Shown: one piece after another, positions 8,423-17,423 of the stretch
Numbering within the stretch: the first letter of the stretch is position 1
How the letters are laid out: every line of letters starts with the position of its first letter
Assembly: GCA_013538805.1 (NCBI GenBank)
Contig: JABXGR010000006.1
Location: 36,195 to 97,974 of the forward strand
Source: Candidatus Nitrosocaldus schleperae
Lineage (GTDB): Archaea; Thermoproteota; Nitrososphaeria; Nitrososphaerales; Nitrosocaldaceae
Length of the DNA: 61,780 nt
Reading direction: 5' to 3'
Position numbers and translations under genes: made by a program
Notes under the pieces: model-generated
The model's database searches: none
The model's input: the letters and a program-made list of their open reading frames with translations, nothing else
Told to the model about the DNA's origin: nothing

Positions 8423-9058
8423 ATGCCAAGCATCTGGCAGCATGATGAGAGGATGATAGAGTATGTGCATAGCATACTACCAAAGAGCCCAGGTATACTT
8501 GCAAGCATAGAGATAGATGCTAAGCAAAGGGGCATACCAATCGTTGGCCCATTGATAGGTAGACTGCTCTTCCTCCTCACACTTACAACAAGGGCTAAGA
8601 GGGTGCTTGAGATAGGCACTGCTGTAGGCTACTCTACCATATGGCTTGGGCTTGCAGCAAAGAAGGTTAAGGGTAGAGTAACAAGCATAGAGATAGATCC
8701 TGCAAGGGCAGATGAGGCAAGGGCAAACATACATACTGCTAACCTAGATGATACTGTAGAGGTTATAACTGGGGATGCTCTAGATGTGATACCAGGGCTT
8801 AAGGGAAGGTTCAACCTTATCTTCATAGATGATAGCAAGGATAACTACCCTAGGTACTTTGAGCTATGCTATCCAAGGTTGAGCAAGAATGGACTGCTCA
8901 TAGCAGATAATGCGTTATGGCATGGAGAGGTATTGAAGGATAGTATAGAAGGAAAGGCAGTAGCAAGGTTCAACTCTATGTTGATCAGTAGCATGGATGC
9001 TGTAGTGCTCCCTGTACGGGATGGGCTAGCTATAGGTATCAAGGGGTATAGGCAATAA
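8423..9058 (+). CDS. SAM-dependent O-methyltransferase (COMT-like, family 3)
   Basis: 211 aa from ATG 8423; a TTG five codons upstream (8408) is possible but less likely. SAM motif I is RVLEIGTAVGYSTIW (about 58-72), the acidic motif II is SIEIDPARADEARAN (about 84-98), and FIDDSKDNYPRYFE (about 130-143) gives the metal-binding Asp residues of the cation-dependent catechol/caffeoyl-CoA type family. ADNALWHGEV (about 162-171) is the usual DNxLxxG motif. Natural substrate not predictable. Confidence 0.88.
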   Translation: MPSIWQHDERMIEYVHSILPKSPGILASIEIDAKQRGIPIVGPLIGRLLFLLTLTTRAKRVLEIGTAVGYSTIWLGLAAKKVKGRVTSIEIDPARADEARANIHTANLDDTVEVITGDALDVIPGLKGRFNLIFIDDSKDNYPRYFELCYPRLSKNGLLIADNALWHGEVLKDSIEGKAVARFNSMLISSMDAVVLPVRDGLAIGIKGYRQ

Positions 9059-9144
9059 TAATGATTATGAGTTGATATGTGTATAATGATATCATACTGC
9101 TGCTGTTGCTACTGCTACTGCTATTACTACTGCTAGTTAGTAGC

Positions 9145-9393
9145 CTAGCCAAGAAGGTTACGCACTATGTCCCTCCTCGCCAGTTCGAACCTTGCAGAGG
9201 TCTCTATCATCCTCATAGCCTTATCAAACGCATCCTCAGTGGGAAGGTCTGCAACCTGCATGTATATATTCTCAGCCTCCCGCCTCCAGTACTGATAGAA
9301 GTCCTTTGGATCCTTCCCTGCATTGGAGATTATGGAGTCGAACAACTCCTTCATCTTGAAGAGATGCTCGCTCCTTAACCCCTTGCCCATCAT
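9145..9393 (-). CDS. Small helical protein, unknown
   Basis: 82 aa (or 81 from the second Met). Almost entirely helical and amphipathic, with FKMKELFDSIISNAGK, YQYWRREAENIYMQV and FDKAMRMIETSARFELARR. No family recognised. A TATA-like TTTATAAATAGG on the minus strand (about 9408-9420) lies about 25 bp upstream of the start region, which supports a real gene. The ORF on the opposite strand here is low-complexity Leu-rich and is a shadow. Confidence 0.6.
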   Translation of the reverse strand: MMGKGLRSEHLFKMKELFDSIISNAGKDPKDFYQYWRREAENIYMQVADLPTEDAFDKAMRMIETSARFELARRDIVRNLLG

Positions 9394-9430
9394 AACTATA
9401 TGTATAAAAACCTATTTATAAAACAAATGC

Positions 9431-10135
9431 CTAGATGGATGATGCTATGAAGCCTGCTCCTATGTACACTAGCATGGCATAGAGTGCTATGTATAACATT
9501 ATGTAAGGTCTTTTGTTATGAAGCCTCTCGATACCCTTCCTTGCCATGTATGCTGTACAACCAAGCCATGCATAATCCATCCATATATGTGCTAGGAACA
9601 TGATGAGTACTCCCTGTATAGATGCCATGTACCATGCATCTGCTATCATCTTTGCCCCAACCGTTAGCCACCATACAATGAAGAATGGGTTCAATGCTGA
9701 GAATACTATGCCAGCAAGTAACGAACCATGAAGTGCTGATACTCTTCCATCTATTCTATCCCAATATATGCTACTACCATAACTGCCATTACTACTACTA
9801 TTACTGCTACTACCATCTTTACCCTTGCCATTAGATCTCCATCTACTGTACATTGTGTATAACTGCATTGTAGCAAATGCTATCAATGCTATACCTCCAA
9901 CCAAGCCTATAAGCCATCTGAACTGATTTATATAATCCATGCTGAGTATGCCAATCGCTATAGCAAGTATAAGAGGTAACTCAACAGCAGCATGCCCACT
10001 TGCACATAGTATGCCAGATACATGACCATACCTCTTCGCATAATGTAGGTTGATGAGGAATAACGGTCCTGGAGATAGAACGCCAGAGGATGATACAGCA
10101 ACCACCATGAGCAAGAACGTATAGTCCATAACCAC
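9431..10135 (-). CDS. LysE/RhtB family amino-acid exporter
   Basis: 234 aa, six hydrophobic segments. The N-terminus has the LysE-family SPGPLFLINLHYAKRYGHVSG block (about 21-41), followed by the helix-rich G/A pattern. FSALNPFFIVWWLTVGA (about 145-161) is the second family hallmark (NP-FF-W). These proteins export amino acids or small metabolites. An unusual cytoplasmic-loop insert GKDGSSSNSSSNGSYGSS (about 105-122) is encoded by an AGT/AAT-type triplet repeat. A start at the second Met (MDYTF) is also possible. Confidence 0.85.
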   Translation of the reverse strand: MVMDYTFLLMVVAVSSSGVLSPGPLFLINLHYAKRYGHVSGILCASGHAAVELPLILAIAIGILSMDYINQFRWLIGLVGGIALIAFATMQLYTMYSRWRSNGKGKDGSSSNSSSNGSYGSSIYWDRIDGRVSALHGSLLAGIVFSALNPFFIVWWLTVGAKMIADAWYMASIQGVLIMFLAHIWMDYAWLGCTAYMARKGIERLHNKRPYIMLYIALYAMLVYIGAGFIASSI

Positions 10136-10207
10136 TTCCCATCAACCAACCAATCATACCATCATCTGTAGTAAGAGTTATCTTGTATAAAAAGGAAGAG
10201 TACTAGC

Positions 10208-11131
10208 ATGGTTAAGGTAATCCTTGATATGGATCCAGGGGTTGATGATGCTATAGCATTGATACTAGCCCTTAATAGTCCAGAGATTGAGATATTAGCG
10301 TTAAGCACTGTATCTGGGAATGTTAGTGCAATGATGGGAGCAGTAAATGCACTCAAGATATGCAATGCTTTAGGCAAGGGCATAAGGGTGATCAAGGGTT
10401 TGAGCAGGAAGGGTTACAGGAGGTCAAGGCATGCTGTAGAGGTTCATGGTAGGGATGGGCTTGGTGATGCAGGTATAGCAGAAGGTGTAGTAAGGACAGG
10501 TTACAGATACAGATACAGAGATCCTATAAGGGAGATAGCAAGCATCATCACATCATATAAGAGTAAGGAGGTAACACTACTCTGCACAGCACCACTAACC
10601 AACATAGCATCACTACTTGAAGAGTATCCAGATGTGAAGAGGCATATAGATAAGGTATTCATCATGGGTGGAGCATACAACCTTGGTGCTGCTGAGGGTA
10701 ATGTAACAAGGTATGCAGAGTTCAACTTCTACACAGATGCTAGAGCAGCAGATAAGGTCATGGGCTCTGATCTTAGCATAGTTGCATCTGGCTTGGAGTT
10801 GACATCACGTAGAGACTGTAGCATAGACCATTCAATGCTTGAGAGGATCAAGACCATAGGGAGCAAGCCTGCTCTACTTGCAGCAAGGATACTCAGCAAC
10901 CCTGTAGCAAGGTACTCATACTTCAACATACATGATGTATTTGCACTTGCATCACTATTAAAGCCTGAGATGTTTGCTGTTAGGCGTGCAAGGGTTAGGG
11001 TAGAGAGTGCTGGGAAGATGAGAGGTATGTGCATAACTGAGTATAGGACTGATGGGAATGTAAGCATATGCTATGATGTTGATGCACAGAAGTTCATAGA
11101 TTTCCTGCTAGATGGCTTCTTAGATGAGTAA
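10208..11131 (+). CDS. Nucleoside hydrolase (inosine-uridine preferring type)
   Basis: 307 aa. The Ca2+-binding signature DMDPGVDDAIAL is at about 7-18; the second part of the site is GAYNLGAAEGNVTRYAEFNF (about 157-176). The fold and length are those of the IUNH/RihB family, which splits ribonucleosides to base and ribose. The neighbour on the opposite strand, 93 bp away and convergent, is a PfkB sugar kinase of ribokinase type that could phosphorylate the released ribose. Base preference cannot be told from sequence alone. Confidence 0.9.
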   Translation: MVKVILDMDPGVDDAIALILALNSPEIEILALSTVSGNVSAMMGAVNALKICNALGKGIRVIKGLSRKGYRRSRHAVEVHGRDGLGDAGIAEGVVRTGYRYRYRDPIREIASIITSYKSKEVTLLCTAPLTNIASLLEEYPDVKRHIDKVFIMGGAYNLGAAEGNVTRYAEFNFYTDARAADKVMGSDLSIVASGLELTSRRDCSIDHSMLERIKTIGSKPALLAARILSNPVARYSYFNIHDVFALASLLKPEMFAVRRARVRVESAGKMRGMCITEYRTDGNVSICYDVDAQKFIDFLLDGFLDE

Positions 11132-11224
11132 TAACTAACTAACCAACCAATAAATTATGTTATGGTATTAATGGCTATAGCATAGTAGCATAGTAGCAGT
11201 AGTTGGTTTGTTCTCTATAGAACA

Positions 11225-12205
11225 CTATAGAACCTTTATTCTTGTGTAGAACCTCTCAACCCTCTCATCTCTAATATACCTTAACAACTCATCGTAGTAT
11301 GGGCTTGCTCTAGTCTCCTCTCTAGCAATCTTAAGGGCAGCAGCAAGGTTTGCCATGAAGAGTGCCTCAATCTCACCATAACCCTTCAATAACAGTGCAG
11401 CGAATGCACCTAGGAATGCATCCCCAGCACCAACAGTGCTTACTATCTTGAGCCCTATAGCATCTAGGTCTATGCTTGGTATATATGCAACCTTGCCATC
11501 CCAGTGGAAGATGCAACCTTCTGAGCCCCTAGTCAGTACCATCCTCTTCCCAAGTTTTGTAAGTGATCTGAAGCCCTGTATGGGATCTTTTGCATCTGCT
11601 AATATCATGCACTCAGACTCGTTCATGATGAGATAGTCCACATTGCTTATCCCCTCCCTTAATGCATCAAGCCCAAACCTGGTTAGGAGTGCTGGTGCCC
11701 ATACTATCCTCTTATTATCCCCTCCACATCTCCTAGCATTGCTTATCAGGCTTGATGCAAACTCCAATGGAGGATCTATCACTACAAGCATCCTTGCCTT
11801 ATCCATTGCAAGAGAGAAGGGTCTCTCATCAAGGATCTCTGGCTTGAGCATATCATTAACAGCCTTATACGTTAGTATCATATTCTCTCCCTTGCTATCA
11901 ACGAGTATGTATGCCTGTCCTGAAGGATGATCGAAGATCTTTACGCATGATACATCTACGCCCTCATCCTCAAGTATCCTTACCTGCTCCTCCCTTATCC
12001 TATCTTTGCCTAGTGCACCTATAAGCCCAACACTACCCTTACCAAGTATCCTTGCAGATGCAACTGCAGTATTTGCACCCTTGCCCCCTGGTACACTTAT
12101 AACCTTCCTTGCCTTAACCTCCTCACCAGGCTTTGGGAAGTTATCAACGAATACAGTTGTATCCCAGTTTATTGCTCCTGCAACAAGCTCTATAACGTGA
12201 TTCAT
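11225..12205 (-). CDS. PfkB-family carbohydrate kinase (ribokinase-like)
   Basis: 326 aa. Signature 1 is SVPGGKGANTAVASARILG (about 37-55) and signature 2 is STVGAGDAFLGAFAALL (about 251-267), with Asp of GAGD as catalytic base. TYKAVNDML and NESECMIL match the ribokinase fold. Placed convergent to the nucleoside hydrolase, so ribose or a nucleoside is a reasonable substrate. Archaeal PfkB proteins also include nucleoside kinases with broad specificity, which is the main alternative. Confidence 0.88.
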   Translation of the reverse strand: MNHVIELVAGAINWDTTVFVDNFPKPGEEVKARKVISVPGGKGANTAVASARILGKGSVGLIGALGKDRIREEQVRILEDEGVDVSCVKIFDHPSGQAYILVDSKGENMILTYKAVNDMLKPEILDERPFSLAMDKARMLVVIDPPLEFASSLISNARRCGGDNKRIVWAPALLTRFGLDALREGISNVDYLIMNESECMILADAKDPIQGFRSLTKLGKRMVLTRGSEGCIFHWDGKVAYIPSIDLDAIGLKIVSTVGAGDAFLGAFAALLLKGYGEIEALFMANLAAALKIAREETRASPYYDELLRYIRDERVERFYTRIKVL

Positions 12206-12331
12206 GCAAAGTCTTTATCACCTGCTTTTATATATAATCTACTAATCTTATTATCAATTATCCATCACATCTACTGTAAGTTAGTATGATAAATTACACA
12301 ACCATTTATTATATGATTGCGAGTGATAGTT

Positions 12332-13981
12332 ATGCAGAGTGAGGAGGATAGAGGTAAGAGGTTTAGCATTAGAACCCAGCATAATAATAATTGCAATAGT
12401 AGTAGTAGCAATGCTTTACGTATAGCAGGGACTGAGTTGGGATATGTATTCAGAGACTTCCTTAACATGGAGCCAACATCCATGCTAATAAGAGGGCTCC
12501 CTGGTACAGGGAAGACCACTCTAGCACTTGAGTTAATGCAACTTATGCATGATAAGTACAACTGCTTCTACATCTCAACTAGGGTATCACTTGCAAGGCT
12601 ACAGCGCTACTTCCCATGGATAATAGGCTACTTGAAGGATGAGTCAGTACTCTCATACGATAAGATAGAGAAGGACTCTGTTATAGACCTTAGACTTGGG
12701 AGTGCTGCAGGAACAGTAGAGTTGGTTATAGATACGCTCATCAACAAGAAGAGAGCATTTGTAGTTCTAGATAGTTGGGATGCACTAGCAAAGGAGATCA
12801 AGCATGATGAGAGGATGAAGATGGAGAAGACCATGATAACAGTTGCAGATACAAACGATGGCTTCATCCTATTTGTAAGTGAGGAGCCAGAGATGAACAC
12901 ACTATCGTACCTGGTTGATGGGATAGTAACATTGAACGTTAGAGATTATGATGGTGTAAGCATAAGATCCATGTATATAGATAAGATGAGAGGAGTTGCA
13001 CTCTACAACAACAACTATGCATATACACTACTAGACTCTAGGTTCACATTAGTTCCTATACAGTATAACTGTACATACTGTGAATATAGAGATGATGAAG
13101 ATGATAACGGTAATGATGATGGTAGTAGTAGTGGTAGTAGTTATAGGTTATTCCATGTATTTGATGCTAGGGAGGGCTTCGTATCAACAGGGAGCAGGGA
13201 TATGGATGTTATGCTCCATGGAGGGCTTAGGTATGGTAGTACTTTACTCCTAGAGGTTGATCCTGGGTTTGATATGATCTTCTTAAATGCTATTCTAACA
13301 TGCATGATTGCTAACTCATTGAATAGCAATGGCAAGGTTATGCTGGATGCGCTTGATGCTTCATTGAGTAGCATGATGGGTAGCATACTGCCATTCTGCA
13401 CAGACAAGGTTAAGAACCTAACAATATTCACATCAAGCAAGATAGATGTTCAAGCGGTGTATGAGCAATGGTTAAATAACAAGAGGAGGAGGAAGAGTAA
13501 GAGCATAAACTCTCTACCATCTATAGTGAATGTTAGTGACTCTAACTATACTAGCATTATGCTGGAGAGGTATAATGAGTTGAAGAGGTTAGATGGTATG
13601 AGCATTGAGCACAATGATAGTAATAGTAAGGAGAGTGCTACTGCTACTGCTACTACTACTGCTACTGCTGCTGATAGCGTTGATAATACTCGTAGATCAA
13701 TACTCCTAATACTCAATCGTATGCATGCTAGTAGCAGTAGGATGCATGAGAGTATGCTCTTAACCAATGCAAAGGATAATGGCGATGTTACAGTTATAGT
13801 TGAAAGGGTAGGATCAAGCAACATACCATATGTTAAGAGCATATCAGATGTGCATCTAAGGTTATGGAGTAAAAGTGGTGTGCATCTAATGCATGCTTTA
13901 AAGCCTAACCTTGGTACATATGCAATACTTTTGGATAGGGAGAGAGGATATCCTTCATACTTGCTGTTAAGGATGGTGTAG
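12332..13981 (+). CDS. KaiC/GvpD-like RecA-superfamily ATPase, two domains
   Basis: 549 aa from ATG 12332 (a TTG at 12317 is possible). First RecA-like domain: Walker A GLPGTGKTT (about 55-63) and Walker B AFVVLDSWDA (about 146-155). A second, KaiC-like half starts near STGSRDMDVMLHGGLRYGS (about 287-305), where the Walker A Lys/Thr are missing, so that domain probably cannot hydrolyse ATP. Low-complexity inserts interrupt it: an acidic Ser-rich linker (about 250-275) and an Ala/Thr run (about 432-447). Archaeal homologs are annotated as GvpD-like, but no gas vesicle genes are here. Followed by a hypothetical gene after only 4 bp, so these two form an operon. Confidence 0.75.
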   Translation: MQSEEDRGKRFSIRTQHNNNCNSSSSNALRIAGTELGYVFRDFLNMEPTSMLIRGLPGTGKTTLALELMQLMHDKYNCFYISTRVSLARLQRYFPWIIGYLKDESVLSYDKIEKDSVIDLRLGSAAGTVELVIDTLINKKRAFVVLDSWDALAKEIKHDERMKMEKTMITVADTNDGFILFVSEEPEMNTLSYLVDGIVTLNVRDYDGVSIRSMYIDKMRGVALYNNNYAYTLLDSRFTLVPIQYNCTYCEYRDDEDDNGNDDGSSSGSSYRLFHVFDAREGFVSTGSRDMDVMLHGGLRYGSTLLLEVDPGFDMIFLNAILTCMIANSLNSNGKVMLDALDASLSSMMGSILPFCTDKVKNLTIFTSSKIDVQAVYEQWLNNKRRRKSKSINSLPSIVNVSDSNYTSIMLERYNELKRLDGMSIEHNDSNSKESATATATTTATAADSVDNTRRSILLILNRMHASSSRMHESMLLTNAKDNGDVTVIVERVGSSNIPYVKSISDVHLRLWSKSGVHLMHALKPNLGTYAILLDRERGYPSYLLLRMV

Positions 13982-13985
13982 TAGC

Positions 13986-14486
13986 ATGGATATAATTGAT
14001 GATGCAAAGTACGCAATGAACAGGATGAAAGAGAGAGATGATGAGAGGAGTGGTATGAGAGGAGAGATAAGTATGAATAGAGATGATGGGAGAGATGGTT
14101 ATTATCCTAGTAATGGAAGGAATGGTGATGGTAACGCTGAGTATGCAAAGAATCTAGATGAGGATGAGGTTGAGAAGAGGATAAATGCTATAGTGATCAA
14201 GCACCTTAGCAGTGTACTTGGAGAGCATACTCTAAAGGTTATAAACTACCATTTCAACAGGATGGGTGTTGATATATACAATTTATGCAGTGATCCAAAG
14301 AAGGTTGAGGATGCATTCTTCTCACTCTTCAAGGATGGTTCAAGGATGCTTATATCTGATATCATAAATACGCTATACGCTGAGTTCAATGTACAATGGA
14401 ATGGTGATGATAATGGCAAGGATAGAAAGCAACAGAGCTTGGATGATGCAATAAAGTTGGTGAAGGCAAGTATAATAAGCAAGTAA
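13986..14486 (+). CDS. Acidic protein with C-terminal helical domain (NitrOD5/DUF3227-like)
   Basis: 166 aa. The first ~60 residues are disordered, rich in Arg/Asp/Gly/Asn. The helical part (about 65-130), with HLSSVLGEHTLKVINYHFNR, SDPKKVEDAFFSLF and ILISDIINTLY-like pattern, resembles the short output domain found on many thaumarchaeal signalling proteins (NitrOD5/DUF3227). That match is from memory and not from a search. It starts 4 bp after the KaiC-like ATPase and is almost certainly co-transcribed, which suggests that the two proteins work together. Confidence 0.6.
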   Translation: MDIIDDAKYAMNRMKERDDERSGMRGEISMNRDDGRDGYYPSNGRNGDGNAEYAKNLDEDEVEKRINAIVIKHLSSVLGEHTLKVINYHFNRMGVDIYNLCSDPKKVEDAFFSLFKDGSRMLISDIINTLYAEFNVQWNGDDNGKDRKQQSLDDAIKLVKASIISK

Positions 14487-14495
14487 GCATCATCA

Positions 14496-14560
14496 CTTCC
14501 TCCTTCCTTCTTCCTCCTTCCTCCCTCCTTCCTTCTTCCTCCTTCCTCCCTTCCTTCTTT
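14496..14560. repeat. Polypyrimidine tract (CTTCCTCC-type repeats)
   Basis: About 65 bp almost purely C/T on the + strand, made of TTCC/TCC units in irregular order, directly after the preceding stop codon. It could form unusual DNA structure or act in 3'-end formation on the + strand; no evidence beyond composition. Confidence 0.75.
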
Positions 14561-14616
14561 AGTTAGTTAATTAATCCTTATTGATAATAATCAACATCTA
14601 CCCTCTGCATCATCAA

Positions 14617-15552
14617 TCAACCCTTCCATGCCCTTAGCATGCATGCATAAAGGAATGGCATTAGCAAGGTAGCCTCGCCATGCACAGTAACCTGCTTTGC
14701 ATCATGCTTAACCTTGCCCCATGATATCGCTTCCCTTACTAGGGCACCGCTCAAGCTTCCATCGTACTCAACAGCAGTTGTTATGTACACAGCATACTCA
14801 AGCCCTCCCCTGAACTGATTCCACCATAGCGTGTGGTGCTTTGCTATCCCTCCCCCAAGCATGAGTGCACCTGTACGCTCTGCCCTAAACACTACTTCAG
14901 CAAGAGTATCAGCATCCTTGAACAGGTTGAGCCTAAACTCTCTATGCCTCTGAGCAAATAGCCATAGTTGGGTACCAACTGCACCATCCATTATCCCTGG
15001 CACGAATACAGGTATGCTGTTCCTTGCAGCCCAATATAGGAAGGATGATTCATCAAGTCTAATGCCTATTGCCTTACATATCTCGCTACTTGAGAACTCC
15101 CTTGTACCATCAGCATAAACCTCCTCTAGCACTGCTTGAACCTTCCTCTCTATCAATGGGCCATAATCTGCCAATGGTATGAGTACATTTCCTAGCCTAT
15201 GTACCTTCTTATCTGCAAGCATCACATCATCCATACTGAACTCCCCAGCATAGTAATCTGCACTGCTCCTTGCTATATCATGGTCTAGGGCACCACATGT
15301 TGTTATTACAGCATCGAACATCCTCTCCTTCAGCATATCCCTTATAACACCCCTAAGCCCAGTTGCTATTGGTGCACCTACAAACGATAGGAACCTGAAG
15401 CACTTGCCATCCTTGAGCATATCCTCAAGTATCCTTGCTGCTATGGCAAGGTTCCTAGCCATGAACCCTCCAGCATCAAGCATCTGTGCAATTATTGAGC
15501 ATGCATCTGAGCCATCTTCTATGCTTAGATCCCTAACCCTCTTCTCAAGCAT
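14617..15552 (-). CDS. dys: Deoxyhypusine synthase
   Basis: 311 aa. Transfers the aminobutyl group of spermidine to a Lys of aIF5A, the first step to (deoxy)hypusine. Visible landmarks: FLSFVGAPIATGLRG (about 54-68), TTCGALDHDIAR (about 84-95) for NAD binding, LGGGIAKHHTLWWNQFRGG (about 226-244), and AISWGKVKHDAKQVTVHGEA (about 274-293). The Lys of SWGKV is the catalytic residue that forms the enzyme-imine. Length and all key regions are intact. Single gene on its strand. Confidence 0.95.
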   Translation of the reverse strand: MLEKRVRDLSIEDGSDACSIIAQMLDAGGFMARNLAIAARILEDMLKDGKCFRFLSFVGAPIATGLRGVIRDMLKERMFDAVITTCGALDHDIARSSADYYAGEFSMDDVMLADKKVHRLGNVLIPLADYGPLIERKVQAVLEEVYADGTREFSSSEICKAIGIRLDESSFLYWAARNSIPVFVPGIMDGAVGTQLWLFAQRHREFRLNLFKDADTLAEVVFRAERTGALMLGGGIAKHHTLWWNQFRGGLEYAVYITTAVEYDGSLSGALVREAISWGKVKHDAKQVTVHGEATLLMPFLYACMLRAWKG

Positions 15553-15674
15553 GCATGAATTGCTTTAATCACCATATATAAAGGGTTGAGCACTTGCTAA
15601 TACTGCAATGAGGAGGGAAGCACTAACTACTCTGACTTGAGGCTGCAAGGGATGATATAGATGATGCTAAGCAT

Positions 15675-16007
15675 ATGTTCAATGCTGGAAGGTACTTTAG
15701 AGCAGCATTCCTTGCACAGCAGGCAGTAGAGAAGGTATTGAAGGCATTGTTCTTCACTGTTAGGAGGGAGGAGCCACCAAGGCTGCATACGGTAACTGAA
15801 CTCTATAGCATGCTCAAGGAGCATGGATTCTCACTAAGTGAGCTGGAGCAGCAGTTGAGCATGCTCAACAAATACTACACTATCACAAGGTGTCCAGATG
15901 CTGCAAATGGTCTACCTAGGGAGTCAGTAGATATGCTGGAGGCTGAGAGGGCAATCAAGGTTGCGATTGGTGTAATTGAGCATGCAAGAAGGAGTATCCA
16001 AGGCTAG
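15675..16007 (+). CDS. HEPN-domain protein of an HEPN/MNT module, 5' end frameshifted
   Basis: The open frame gives 110 aa with the HEPN core AGRYFRAAFLAQQAVEKVLKAL. The RxxxxH-type RNase motif expected near the C-terminus is not obvious; the end reads VIEHARRSIQG. In-frame sequence upstream of the Met continues to look like family N-terminus (LEAARDDIDDAKHMF) but meets TGA at 15635-15637 and has no start codon. A normal start, ATGAGGAGGGAA at 15608, is one frame off. Removing a single base within 15631-15641 joins them. So the annotated start is probably an artefact of a frameshift, and the original gene ran from 15608. Overlaps the partner MNT gene by 26 bp. Confidence 0.65.
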   Translation: MFNAGRYFRAAFLAQQAVEKVLKALFFTVRREEPPRLHTVTELYSMLKEHGFSLSELEQQLSMLNKYYTITRCPDAANGLPRESVDMLEAERAIKVAIGVIEHARRSIQG

Positions 16008-16315
16008 GGATGCTGTACTTAGGCTGGCTGATGCACTAGCAAGGGAAGGGATAAGGGTTAAGGAGGCATACCTATTCGGTAGCTATGAAGGGCACATGGA
16101 TAAGTGAGAGTGATATCGATGTGCTTATAGTATCTGATGACTTTAAGGGTATAAGGTTCAGCTATAGGCTTGATGTTGTAAACTCCCTAGTCTTCAAGGA
16201 AGGGATAAAGCCATACGTTGAAGCCATACCATTGACAAGTGATGAGTTCAGGGATAGGCTTGAGCATAGCGTGGTTGTAAGGGATGCAAGCAAGTACTGG
16301 ATAAGGGTTGTGTGA
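15982..16315 (+). pseudogene. MNT-type nucleotidyltransferase (HEPN partner), frameshifted
   Basis: ATG 15982 opens a frame reading to VKEAYLFGSY at 16086 and then to TGA at 16105-16107. The remainder of the protein continues in another frame from 16085: MKGTWISESDIDVLIVS. Together they give the minimal nucleotidyltransferase signature GSYxKGTWxxxSDIDVLIVS, which is complete apart from two missing bases around 16087. The catalytic Asp pair (SDIDV) is in the second fragment. The 26-bp overlap with the HEPN stop is the typical layout of HEPN/MNT toxin-antitoxin operons. Both genes carry a frame break, so the module is either decaying or affected by sequencing error. Confidence 0.7.
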
Positions 16316-16458
16316 TGTTACTTATGGTTATGAAGGAAATGAATAAATGAAAAGATAGGTTATGTTGTTCCATTGTACTTAACCTAAAGTATATGTATAT
16401 ATTTTAATAGTCACCCGCAGGCGAATATTTAAATATATAGTTTGGTGAGCAATACTTA

Positions 16459-17391
16459 ATGCAAGGTAAAACCATAGCATTGTTAACCATACTTGTTGTA
16501 TTAACAGCAGTGATAGTTACAGTAGCAGCAGTAACCATACCAGCAATAGCAGACAAGGCAAAGGATACAGATAAGGATAGTAGCAGTAAGGTTGATATCA
16601 AGGCTCACATAGGGAGTTCATCAACCCATGTTCATGTTGAGATCAAGTTCACAACAGATGCAAAGGATAGACAAAGTATAGCAGATGAGCTGAATAAGAG
16701 GATAAGGCTTGATAAGGATACCATAGCAGGTATACTCAATGCAAAGCATGAGAAGCATGAGGAAGATGAGATGAAGGAGAGGCTTGAGGTTAAGGCAAAG
16801 GTTACACCTGCAAACACATTCGTTAGTTTTGAGTATGAGTTTGTAGTCAATGCAACAGAGAGGGATGCTATAGTTAATAGCATAGCATCTAAACTTAATG
16901 CATTGAGTATAGATCCCAACACTATAAGGATGGAGGATATAAAGGATAGGGTTGAAGAAGCAAGGAAGGATGCAGAGGCTAAGGGCAAGAAGGATGTTAT
17001 CAATGCCCTAGATAAGGTTATAAATATACATGAGAGATCGTTCATGCTAAGCATAGTTAGGATAGCTCTAGCATCTGATGTAGAGCAGGTATCTGGGTTT
17101 GGTGTTGCAAATATAACTGCTATGAGGTATGGTGATGAGGGGAGGCTTATGCTTAGAGCAAACATAAACCTACTCATAGAGTCTGAGGTTAGTAACCTAA
17201 CAGCATGCCTTGATGATGGCACATCAACTGTAACAATAGGTAGTATGAGCACTGATGTGAACAATGGCTTAACTGTTGCTCATCTTAGGAGTAGCATCAA
17301 CCTTGAGAGGATAACACTTCCAGGAATAACGGTTAAGGTTGTTGAGGGTAGTGACTGCAGGGCTACTGCACTGCTATCTGGGAGCATATGA
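16459..17391 (+). CDS. Secreted protein with signal peptide, unknown
   Basis: 310 aa. A clear signal sequence or N-terminal anchor (about 5-30, ALLTILVVLTAVIVTVAAV) is followed by a Lys/Asp-rich linker. The mature part has two similar-looking alpha/beta blocks (HVHVEIKFTTDAKDRQSIAD near 54; NTFVSFEYEFVVNATERDAI near 118), each beta strand pair followed by a helix, suggesting an internal duplication. The C-terminal third is beta-rich. There is no C-terminal anchor, so it is either released or held by the N-terminal helix. TATA-like TTTAAATATATAG lies about 20-30 bp upstream. Confidence 0.7.
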   Translation: MQGKTIALLTILVVLTAVIVTVAAVTIPAIADKAKDTDKDSSSKVDIKAHIGSSSTHVHVEIKFTTDAKDRQSIADELNKRIRLDKDTIAGILNAKHEKHEEDEMKERLEVKAKVTPANTFVSFEYEFVVNATERDAIVNSIASKLNALSIDPNTIRMEDIKDRVEEARKDAEAKGKKDVINALDKVINIHERSFMLSIVRIALASDVEQVSGFGVANITAMRYGDEGRLMLRANINLLIESEVSNLTACLDDGTSTVTIGSMSTDVNNGLTVAHLRSSINLERITLPGITVKVVEGSDCRATALLSGSI

Positions 17392-17423
17392 TATAATTTA
17401 TTTATTTTATTATTTGTAGTTAG

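Noticed and set aside
9079-9378. Leu-rich + strand ORF opposite the 82-aa gene
   Set aside because: Starts with a poly-Leu run coded by CTG/TTA repeats and overlaps a better minus-strand gene.
12317-12331. TTG start for the KaiC-like gene
   Set aside because: ATG five codons downstream is the more likely start; the upstream residues add no conserved sequence.
13546-14016. 156-aa minus-strand ORF inside the KaiC-like gene
   Set aside because: Shadow frame: Leu/Ser/Val-rich because the + strand is rich in AGT/GAT codons; no start context.
16632-17264. 210-aa minus-strand ORF
   Set aside because: Antisense shadow of the secreted protein at 16459; Ser/Leu-rich with no motif.
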